In this document: one piece after another, positions 1 to 8,413 of the stretch
Layout of the letters: the number at the start of each line of letters is the position of its first letter
Position numbering within the stretch: the first letter of the stretch is position 1
Assembly (NCBI RefSeq): GCF_000003605.2
Contig: NW_003134854.1
Span: 1 to 39,305, forward strand
Length of the DNA: 39,305 bases
Origin: Saccoglossus kowalevskii
Lineage: Eukaryota; Hemichordata; Enteropneusta; Harrimaniidae
Direction: 5' to 3'
The notes under the pieces: generated by a model
Database searches by the model: none
Told to the model about the DNA's origin: nothing
Seen by the model: only the letters and a program-made list of their open reading frames with translations
Translations under genes and position numbers: made by a program

Positions 1-942
1 ACCACGACCAATATCACTGAGAAGGTCACATGACTCATGAACAATATTATTAAGAAGGTCACATGGACCACAAACAATATTATTGAGAGGTAGACATGAA
101 CCACGAACAGTATTATTAAGAAGGTCACATAGACCACGAACAATATTATTAAGAGGTAGACATGACCCATGAACAATATTATTGAGAAGTTGACATGAAC
201 CACGAACAATATTATTAAGAAGGTCACATGGACTACGAACAATATTTTGAGAAGGTCACATGGACCACAAACAATATTATTGAGAGGTAGACATGAACCA
301 TGAACAATATTATTGAGAAGGTCACATGGACCACACACAATATTATTGAGAGGTAGACATGAACCACGAACAATATTATTGAGAGGTTGAAACGAACCAT
401 GAACAATATTATTGAGAAGGTCACTTGGACCACAGATAATATTATTGAGAGGTTGACATGAACCATGAGCAATATTATTGAGAAGGTCACATGGACCACC
501 AACAATATTATTAAGAATGTGACATGGACCACGAACAATATTATTGAGAAGGTCACATGGACCACGACCAATATCACTGAGAAGGTCACATGACTCATGA
601 ACAATATTATTAAGAAGGTCACATGGACCACAAACAATATTATTAAGAAGGTGACATGGACCACGAACAATATTATTGAGAGGTAGACATGGACCACAAA
701 CAATATTATTGAGAAGGTCACATGGACCACACACAATATTATTGAGAGGTAGACATGAACCATGAACAATATTATTAAGAAGGTCTCATGGACCACGAAC
801 AATATTATTGAGAGGTTGACATGAGCCATGAACAATATTATTGAGAAGGTCACATGAACCATGAACAATATTATTGAGAAGGTCACATGGACTACAAACA
901 ATTTTATTGAGAGTTTGACATGAACCATGAACAATTTTATTA
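1..942. repeat. 33-bp minisatellite, subfamily A (continues left of window)
   Basis: About 28 tandem copies of a 33-bp unit built around AACAATATTATTGAGA. Two variants of the second half are interspersed: AAGGTCACATGGACCAC and AGGTAGACATGAACCAC. The block beginning ACCACGACCAATATCACTGA at position 1 recurs at 561, so the array also has a higher-order period of about 560 bp (17 units with one base lost near 247). Because 33 is divisible by three, units keep the same reading frame and open frames run through both strands, for example 233-1000 on the minus strand with an 11-residue repeat. I treat those frames as products of the repeat, not as genes. Confidence 0.95.
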
Positions 943-1340
943 AGAGTTCCACACGGACCTGCAACAATATTAATGAGAGTTCCACACGGACCACCAACAA
1001 TATTATTTAGGGTAATACATGGACCACCAACAATATTATTTAGGGTTCCACACGGACCTCCAACAATATTATTTAGGGTTCCACACGGACCACCAACAAT
1101 ATTATTTAGGGTTCCACACGGACCACCAACAATATTATTGAAAGTTACGCACGGACCACCAACAATATTATTTAGGGTTCCACACGGACTTCCAACAATA
1201 TTATTTAGGGTTCCACACGGACCACCAACAATATTATTGAAAGTTCCGCACGGACCACCAACAATATTATTTGGGGTTCCACATGGACCTCCAACAATAT
1301 TATTGAAAGTTCCACTTGAGTTATCAACAATAATATTGAT
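943..1340. repeat. 33-bp minisatellite, subfamily B
   Basis: About 11 further units of the same 33-bp register, with the core AACAATATTATT kept but the rest changed to TTAGGGTTCCACACGGACCACC. The switch from subfamily A is abrupt near 943. Units here are more alike than those in A, which suggests more recent local amplification. The last copies, after about 1300, are degenerate. A minus-strand frame with an ATG at 1403 runs through this block to 786 (205 aa). It reads as a hydrophobic start followed by about sixteen copies of an 11-residue NNIVGGPCGTL-type repeat; coding is possible but unsupported. Confidence 0.93.
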
Positions 1341-1742
1341 AAACAACAGATAACAAATCCATACACTTTGATGACAAAATGCGAAAATTGACAATTTGTC
1401 CATTGCTATTTTCCTCGTGTTTCATGCAATAATTCTTGCTGGCCAAACTTTGCATTTTCGAAGGAATAATTGCTATTGACCGTCGGAAGATTTTTTTTGT
1501 TGATGGGTGAGAATGTGAGTTGGTGAAAGATCCGCGGTGAGTGAGTTCGAATGTGATTATTGCAGGTTGGCACTTATGTTAAAAGTTGGTACACATACAA
1601 CCATCATCGTACTTATGCACTCAATTATGGGATGTGATCTGATCGAATACGGTATACTGGCCCCTATTTTGATGTAAAAACTCGCTAAATCTTAATATTT
1701 AAATGTGACCACAACTGTAAATATATATGTAAAACTCGTAAT
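1341..1742. other. Spacer without recognisable gene
   Basis: Unique AT-rich sequence between the minisatellite and the 21-bp array. I see no splice-bounded open frame, RNA gene or promoter motif that I would defend. Confidence 0.6.
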
Positions 1743-1827
1743 GATATACCTGCATCGTGAATTGATATATGTGCATCACGTGATGACATATGTGCATCAC
1801 GTATTGATATATGTGCATCACGTAATG
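1743..1827. repeat. 21-bp tandem array, left part (split by LTR)
   Basis: Four units of GATATATGTGCATCACGTAAT type: 1743-1763 (diverged), 1764-1784, 1785-1805 and 1806-1826. The array resumes at 2670 with the next two units in exact register, so it was one array before the solo LTR inserted. One unit carries the palindrome TCACGTGA (1776-1783). Confidence 0.92.
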
Positions 1828-2665
1828 TGTCAGCATCCCATATTTTATGTTTTTGTCATATTACCTCAAACCCTGCAAATAGAAGTGTGCATGGAATCAT
1901 GGGAAGAAACGGTGTGTATTGTGATAACTGTCATAAAGGTGATTGACAGGTCATACTTATTTTCGACTCTGGAAGGACAGTGGGTTCTAACAGGTGTGCT
2001 TGTAATTTACATAACAAATGTTGTTTACAACTTTGGAAGGAGAATCGGAATCGATGTTTTTGATCTACTGAGTTGCCTACGTGACGCACCTGCTAGCAAG
2101 ATTACATTCTGATTGGCTCATGTGGAAACCAAGGTGGTGTCACTGCCTATAAATTGGACAGACTGAGGACAGTTTGGGGTCGTTCATTTCAACTTGCTTT
2201 CTGTGTGTTCTGCCACGATACGATATTACAGGCGACAACCACATTCTGTGAGACGAGTATGAGCTGCTCTGCGATCTCCTGCTTCAGCGGTGCCCTCCAG
2301 AATACCAGTGTTCCTCTGCAAGCATGACTCCTGTATTTCTCCGTTGTTGTGTTGCAGAAGCCATTGACTGTCGTCCAATAATACATCCTGGAACTGTGAG
2401 TTATCACCAATGCACAATTCCCTAAGCAATCCCCTATTTTAGTGACTTTGTTCATTGTATTTTTCTGTGCTTTATTTCTTGTAATTATTTTCAGAGGTAT
2501 TGAAGCCAGGAGCTTTAACTTAATATTTTGGTGTATGTGTATTTCATTTCCAATAAGTACTGTTGTCTTGTCTACCCCATACTAGCAGTGAAAGAACCCC
2601 CTGTCCAGTGTGAGTTCTGTAGGTGGCCCTCTCATTTGCGATAAAGCAGGCCTTACACTGTGACA
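1828..2665 (+). mobile_element. Solo LTR of an LTR retrotransposon, TAATG target duplication
   Basis: The 838-bp insert begins TGTCAGCATCCC and ends CACTGTGACA, so its ends form the short inverted repeat TGTCA...TGACA expected of an LTR. The five bases TAATG stand directly before it (1823-1827) and directly after it (2666-2670), a 5-bp target-site duplication as made by Ty3/gypsy and BEL/Pao integrases. Removing the insert and one TAATG restores the 21-bp array exactly. Inside are an inverted CCAAT box and a TATA box. No internal polyprotein or second LTR is present, so this is the product of LTR-LTR recombination. Superfamily cannot be decided. Open frames at 1705-2112 (+) and 2189-2455 (-) overlap it and are not genes. 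Confidence 0.88.
2112..2154 (+). promoter_or_regulatory. U3 promoter elements within the solo LTR
   Basis: ATTGG (inverted CCAAT box, 2112-2116) lies 36 bp upstream of TATAAAT (2148-2154). This is the usual arrangement of an RNA polymerase II core promoter in the U3 part of an LTR. Start of R would be expected about 30 bp further on, near 2178-2185. It supports the + orientation of the element. Confidence 0.5.
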
Positions 2666-2669
2666 TAAT

Positions 2670-2711
2670 GACATATGTGCATCACGTATTGATATATGTG
2701 CATCACGAAAT
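2670..2711. repeat. 21-bp tandem array, right part
   Basis: Two units, 2670-2690 and 2691-2711, continue the array interrupted at 1827. The first base, G2670, is shared with the target-site duplication of the LTR. Confidence 0.9.
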
Positions 2712-3654
2712 GGTATAATATTATATTGTGTAGAAATTAGTTCAACTCAGTCAACAATATCCACCTTTCAATAGGGTGACTGAATCAAAGTCCAGCGTTG
2801 AGGGCATCTTATAGTAGGACGAAAGGTTGACGAATAGACGACACGTACTACATACATGACTCTACATGGTCGCAGTACACTATGATTTATATAAGCAGAT
2901 TATATAAGGGAATGTCGGTATATCAGTTCTCTATCTCCTTGACATAGCAGTCCGTGATCACAGTACACTGAGGCAGGTCGACGTCTTCGTCGTTGGATAC
3001 ATAATCAGTGATTCAAAAGGCGCTTCAGCAATTTTATTATTCCACGCCCGCATACACCCGGATCATCAATCAGCAAGAGGTACTATACAACATAACTATA
3101 ATGATCAATATTTTACGTGCCGACATACAATGTTTGCATTTATATTTCAGGACATGTCTCTCTCCCACAGTGCCATGAATAATAATACTCGAACGTCGGT
3201 CACTGCGACCTTGGTCATTCATACGCATGCGCAGAACTGATTAGTTGTATTGTTGACAAAAAATTCAACGGCTACGCTATTCTGAAGAACTCTTGAGACC
3301 GGGATGCAATCTCACAGCCATCTTTTTCTTTCGCTTGCAAGTGAATCAGTGTACAATGTACAGCTTAAAGTTGCATTCACACTTCGTATTATATTCCCTT
3401 GTATTAAACCATGGGATTTGGAACACCGAACGCGATGACAGGAAAGAACGAACACTACTCAAGGGACAAGTCTCGTGGCTCTCTCGTTCTAAACGAGATC
3501 TCGTCGGCCATTGTGTCTAGTGTATATTTTTGTACTGACTTGCATTTTTCCTCATGGAGGAATTTTCACAGTTTGTGACGAGGGAACTATGTAATTTACA
3601 TGGACTTTATTGATTGTATGTGTTAAAATATTCCAGGTTGCAAGTGCTCTAAAT
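2712..3654 (+). promoter_or_regulatory. Upstream region of the Nudix gene
   Basis: Two TATATAA boxes (2888-2894 and 2901-2907) precede a TCAGTT initiator-like sequence (2923-2928). ACGCATGCGCAG (3223-3234) matches the NRF1-type palindrome common in promoters of metabolic genes. Acceptor-like sites end at about 3150 (TTTATATTTCAG) and at 3636 (AATATTCCAG), so one or more 5' non-coding exons could be spliced to the coding exon. The actual start site cannot be fixed. The 75-residue frame at 3293-3520 has no ATG start of its own and no family I recognise. Confidence 0.35.
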
Positions 3655-4362
3655 ATGGTTAGTCGAATTGCAAGGAAACTGAAGAACGTATACAATCCAG
3701 ATATTGCAAGGTGGATTGAAGATTTGAATCCTCCAAAGTCTGCTGTGCTGGTGCCATTGTTTTTCAGACATGATGATCTACGCGTTTTATTCACTGTTCG
3801 TGCTGCACATCTACGTTCACATGGCGGTGAAGTCACGTTTCCCGGTGGTAAGGCGAATGACTCGGATGCTAATTTGACAGAGACTGCGTTGAGAGAAGCA
3901 GGGGAAGAGATCGGTTTGCCAAAGGACAGCGTTAAAAGTATCGTGCAAGCCATTCCGTGCCTCACAAACGATTTGAACTCTGTTGCACCTGTCATCGGAT
4001 TCATTGACAGTCGATTTGAACCTGTACCTAACAGAAGTGAAGTGTCTCACGTGTTCAGTATGCCACTTGTTAATTTCTTATCGAAAAAGAACATACATTG
4101 CATCAGACAAGTCCCCCTCTATGGAAATCGTGGTAGTAATGTATATTTCAAGTACAAAGACAACGGTGAAACGTACACGCCATCTGGGATCACTGCATGG
4201 ATTTCTATTATGTTGGCTTCTTATATTTTTGATCGTTCTCCTGATTTTAAGGAGTTTAATCAAGGTTGTACATCCGATGACCCACAAGATATTGTGAAAC
4301 ATGTATACAATATGTATGCACGAGCGTTTAACAAGAACCCATTTGAAAAGAAACATCAATAA
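3655..4362 (+). CDS. NUDT7-like: Nudix hydrolase, NUDT7/NUDT8-type coenzyme A diphosphatase
   Basis: Predicted 235-residue enzyme that hydrolyses coenzyme A and acyl-CoA to phosphopantetheine products plus 3',5'-ADP, controlling CoA levels in peroxisomes or mitochondria. The CoA-family signature is clear at residues 45-65 (LFTVR...FPGG) and runs into the Nudix box at 64-88, with catalytic REAGEE at 80-85 followed by IGL. Length matches human NUDT7 (238 aa), and the downstream segment (residues 99-125, PCLTNDLNSVAPVIGFID) resembles NUDT7 more than NUDT8. I start at ATG 3655 (A at -3, G at +4): the open frame extends upstream to 3610 but has no ATG there, and an acceptor-like CAG ends at 3636. 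Two oddities stand out. The whole coding region is one exon, whereas vertebrate NUDT7 is split, and the C-terminus KKHQ lacks the SKL-type peroxisomal signal. No clean AATAAA follows; CATAAA lies at 4364. Confidence 0.93.
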   Translation: MVSRIARKLKNVYNPDIARWIEDLNPPKSAVLVPLFFRHDDLRVLFTVRAAHLRSHGGEVTFPGGKANDSDANLTETALREAGEEIGLPKDSVKSIVQAIPCLTNDLNSVAPVIGFIDSRFEPVPNRSEVSHVFSMPLVNFLSKKNIHCIRQVPLYGNRGSNVYFKYKDNGETYTPSGITAWISIMLASYIFDRSPDFKEFNQGCTSDDPQDIVKHVYNMYARAFNKNPFEKKHQ

Positions 4363-4774
4363 TCATAAAAAAACATGTTCAGATCAAACAGTATTTCGAT
4401 GTCACCTTTCGAACTATTTTGAAAGTTACAACACTTAAAAACAAAAAAATGGCAACACTGTGTCGCCATCCCACTTTAATATTATTATATACTGATAATT
4501 GGGTAATTCACGCAAGCAAACACGAGTAAGCTCAATTAATTGACGAGATACTTTACTTAGGCGATTATAACGCAGTTATAATTGATTCTAAAACAAATAA
4601 TGTAAACTTATGTACTGAATATTGCAAGTGAAACGATGGGTTTTGATATATAATAATGTTATACGAGTATTTGCGCATTATCATCCAGAATTATGGATCA
4701 GACATTTATAAAATAACAAAATTGTTTACAATCTGTCAATCCCGCGTTACTAAGCAAATCAATTATAGTCAATT
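4363..4774. other. 3' flank of the Nudix gene, no gene seen
   Basis: AT-rich, with a possible variant poly(A) signal CATAAA at 4364-4369 just after the stop. Short frames only. Confidence 0.5.
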
Positions 4775-4899
4775 TTAGGGGAATGTGGGACAATCACGTA
4801 GTGCATAATCTTTAAGGGTTTGATATTAAACTCATAGCGACGTACACAACGCGTGTTTACATAATATTCGAACACGCACTGACGCCCGCCGCCCTTTAA
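4775..4899 (-). mobile_element. TTAA-type MITE, copy 1 (diverged left end)
   Basis: The right end CCGCCGCCCTTTAA matches the terminal repeat of the family. The interior shares CTCATAGCGACGTACACAACGCGTGTTTA and ATTCGAACACGC with copies at 7754, 18730 and 31304, inverted relative to the first two. The left end (TTAGGGGAATGTGGGACAATC) is degenerate. The 60-residue minus frame at 4759-4941 lies in this element and is not a gene. Confidence 0.7.
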
Positions 4900-7753
4900 T
4901 GATTTTATTTGACTTTGGGATGAACAAAACAGCTGGCACATACGCCAGCGAAAATCATATTCATAATATCTATTTAAAATTAGGTAGGTTGATTAACAAC
5001 GCTAATAATATAACAATTTTTTCAGTGTACATGTACCTTTATTATAATATTTTCAGTGAAGACGAAAGACTCCACAGCCAGAGCCAATTTAGCGCTAGTA
5101 TCATCTGTCAATTTAGCATATGTTTTTGTTGAAACTAGTTTATAAAGAGCATTTTAAAATAAGTACAAGTCAGAATCTGCACAATATGTGTTAGTGTTAC
5201 CAGACAATTGTATTATCACTGTAATGAACTAATAATCACGGTTTTACTAATTAATTAGCATGAGATGAGTATTTATTTTCCTGACCGACAGTGATCACTT
5301 ACCCTCGCATTCAATTCGAATTTCATATGAAAAAAGATCTTCATTGCAAATAACATTTTCTATAAAGAATTAATGTGCGTAATAATTATTTAAAGCGGGG
5401 GAGTTGTCACCTGCGCATGCGTCAGATGACCATAGCGTGTCATTGTTTATAAACAAGCGTCTACCCATGAGCCTTTGCGTTTATATCGTGTGTTATCATA
5501 TTCCAGCGCGTGCGCAGGCGACGGCCCTACCGCTTTATACATGTCCAAGTATGTTCTAATGTCGCTAGCCAGTAAGCGGTATTGTGGAACAGAATTTTTA
5601 AACAGTGGCATTTTCTACTCGTCTCGTTTGTTTTGTTGAGCTGTTCGGCAATGAAGTTTTGAGGTTAAAACTTTTGAATAGATGGTGACCTCATACGCAA
5701 ATGGTTGCCGAGATAAGCATGGCCTAAAATACAATTTTCTGGTCTTTTTGTTCAGATACACGCTATATTACGGTAGAGGGCGCGATTTCACGTTGGCACC
5801 GTTGGGTATTATCTCTGGCGGTACATGTCGTTATATAAACTCTTGATATTTTATCGAAAACTTTTTGAACAAAAACAATTCTTCCGTGAATCTGTTTGAT
5901 AATCAAATTACTTCAGGAGAATTTGTTTGGAAAATAACCGTTTCTTATATAAGTGATTGTCCGTTGTCCGCGTCAACTTTTTACTTTTTTCGACTTCTCC
6001 TTGAAAATCTGATTGCTTTGATACTTAGTGTACATGTGCCTTGGGTAGACCTCTCGTAGAACACTATTTAGCACTTCAATAACAGAAATACAAATCACTA
6101 ATTCATGAACTGTGAGTGAGTGCAGCTGAATTGATATTCCAACCAGTTAATGCTACATTCCACTTATGTTAGTAAACTGACCCTATATGCATCACTGGGG
6201 CTTTGTTATGTATACAGTCAACGTTCCTGCAAAATCCTATCAAGAAATGGAATATCGTATGAAATTCGACGAATGCGAAAGTATTTGTTGGGGTGTACGC
6301 ATTTGATGATTGTCTTTTTTGATGAAGTAAGGGTATCTCAACGCCTTATCCCCCTTTGAAAGATCGACAATTTCGTATTGAGATGTAGAAAAAAGAAAAT
6401 GAAGTGAAAAATTCAATCAATTTATTTTTGCGGCCGCGCCTTTCACGCTCTACGCGAGATCTCGCAGTGAACGGAAAATCATGTATTTAACAGGCTCTTC
6501 TAAAAGCGTATACTAAGTCACGTGAACATCAAAATGCCCTCACTGATTTATTTTTGATTGAACACTACTACCTCGTTTCTATATCAAGTAGTTCAGGATT
6601 TGTTGCCATACCAACTGATTTTTCACTTCTTACGGTGATCACAATAACCAATGGGAGGTGTTTTGTGTATACTAGTAATACAAAGTGGCAACGGTGGAGT
6701 GGTAGGCGTTTTAGAGCGCCATCCACGGCGACAAAGTATCACTGAGTTCGTCACACGTAATACACGTGTAGTAGCAATAATACACAGGTCTGTCCGTCCA
6801 ACTCGTCCTTCAATGAATTTATTTGATACTGTTGTGATGAAAATGTTTTCGTGTCATCACTTAGTATGTACAAGGGGTTCACCGTGTCGTGAACATTGAT
6901 TTTCATGAGGGAATCTGTATAGATCGTTCTTGTGTTTGTCGAGTAATACGTGTACTCGGTCTGTCGTGAATGTGGCAGCCGTGAGATTAGAGCAGAGATA
7001 TCTGCCTTGGATTCACTTTAGCCGAACATCACCGAGTAGTTATGATCATGATTGAGTATCTAGCATCTTGGGGTGGCATCAAGTCACCGAATTGACAATC
7101 GGTAGACGGATGGAAAAGCTGGATTACATTACAAAATCAATATTCGATGTGAAACATCGGGGATGTACACCGAACTCTTGTGTTGTTTCTTGCATAGGTC
7201 TTGCCTTCTTTCGAATTTGCATGGCGACTATTTTACACGTGTTACTATGCGTGCGAGCGAACTTGGAACATTGCGTACTTCCTAAGTTGGTTGTGTAGCG
7301 CCCTCCCGGGACAGAATCCGAACACTGGCAATACATGATGTGGTTTATTGTTACAGTAGTGAGGACAAAAAAATCAAGTTAGTCGATAAACGACACAATT
7401 TACCAACCTCCGATCTGCATAACTCGCGAGCACCATAACTTTCAGATTTAATTTTCAGCCAAATTACTCAAAATTGAGATGGCTTTCATCTAAAGTTTTG
7501 CCGACAATACAACTTTAGTACGCTGAACTTGTGTCTCGATATAGTCTGTGGTCCACCGAATTTATTTCCGTTTCCGTCTTTCAGTTAGTCATACTGCCCT
7601 CATCGGCATTGGTCCGTCTGATGTCCAATAAAATATACTTAGCCCCAACGACGCCATACACGCATCACATGTGCCTAACACACGTGTTGTTATTTCAGAG
7701 AAATGTATCAGATGTATCACAATTAAACAAATAACTCAACTAAGATAATCGAG
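4900..7753. other. Intergenic stretch, no supported gene
   Basis: AT-rich with short frames only. There is a CGCATGCG palindrome at 5414-5421 and a TAGAGGGCGC motif at 5774-5783. A 42-base segment at about 5506-5547 is flanked by TATTCCAG and GTATGT and is open, but it is too short to claim. The 76-residue frame at 7068-7298 has ATG only internally and matches nothing I know. Confidence 0.5.
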
Positions 7754-7885
7754 TTAAGGGTGGTGGTCGTCACGCAGCGCTTGTTCGAATTTCAAGTAAA
7801 TAAACAATGTATTTTACACGCGTTGTGTACGTCGCTAAGAGTCCCATATCGAACAGGACGCGGCGCGACGGCCACCGCCCTTTAA
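7754..7885 (+). mobile_element. TTAA-type MITE, copy 2
   Basis: 132 bp from TTAAGGGTGGTGGTCGTCAC to GACGGCCACCGCCCTTTAA, which are inverted repeats of each other. The interior contains TTCGAATTTCAAGTAAATAA and GTCCCATATCGAACAGGACG, shared with copies at 18730 and 31304. TTAA at both edges would fit a piggyBac-like target duplication, with the element proper starting (A)GGGC. No coding capacity. Confidence 0.85.
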
Positions 7886-8170
7886 CCATTAGAATATACT
7901 TGGCCCATTCGCCGGACAATAGAAATTTCGTATAGATTATAGAGAGAAGTAGGTTGGTTTGTGTGTTGTTTTTAATGCGTTTTGCAGAATTACCCTAACA
8001 GATTCACTAATGAGACACAGTTGATCAATGAAAAGATTGACTAAAATCATTTCATATGTCAACTGTAGTCGAAATAATGATGTCCCCTTTCCAAGGCTGC
8101 CGTCGTTCGTTTGAAACGGCGATCTCCGTGTCCTTCTGAATGTTCGAAGAAAACTCGTGCGTTCGCATGA

Positions 8171-8413
8171 AGAGAACATTTTGGTGAGCAAAATCTTGCA
8201 AGACGAAAATCGTCACGTCCGCGCAAAATAACACGTATGTTAGGGTGTTCCAATCCGGGCAAGAATCATTGTAATAATGGCGACTCAGTTTCTGATTCGG
8301 ACGATGACTTAACACCACTGTCTAGCGTGCAAGAAGTTCCCGATTTGTTCAGTATGCCCGATCGCGAATTTCCTGTCCGCAAAGAATCGCACATGGAAAA
8401 ATTATTCGCGTGA
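8171..8413 (+). CDS. Possible exon of a nuclear (zinc-finger or PRDM-like) protein
   Basis: An 80-codon frame with protein-like composition, open from just after TGA 8168 to TGA 8411. Its first ATG is at 8237, giving 58 residues. Upstream of that ATG, residues 10-20 read ARRKSSRPRKI. This resembles the N-terminal RRKQxxPxxI peptide by which SALL, TSHZ, FOG and BCL11 proteins bind the NuRD complex, with Gln replaced by Ser. An acidic, serine-rich stretch follows (DSVSDSDDDLTPLSS), then MPDREFPVRKES. A CAAG acceptor-like site ends at 8202, so an upstream exon could supply the start. The polypyrimidine tract is poor, no zinc fingers are seen downstream, and no clear donor is visible. Coding is an inference from composition; the family suggestion is weaker still. 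Minus-strand frames over the same bases look like shadows. Confidence 0.33.
   Translation, partial: REHFGEQNLARRKSSRPRKITRMLGCSNPGKNHCNNGDSVSDSDDDLTPLSSVQEVPDLFSMPDREFPVRKESHMEKLFA

Noticed and set aside
233-1000. 255-codon minus-strand frame with 11-residue repeats
   Set aside because: It lies entirely within the minisatellite, has no unique sequence, and similar frames exist on the other strand.
1705-2112. 135-codon + strand frame
   Set aside because: It runs from the 21-bp array into the solo LTR, starts without a proper ATG and has no domain.
5305-5346. Minus-strand ATG frame ending at a GTAAGT donor
   Set aside because: 14 codons only, in AT-rich sequence; one good donor is expected by chance.
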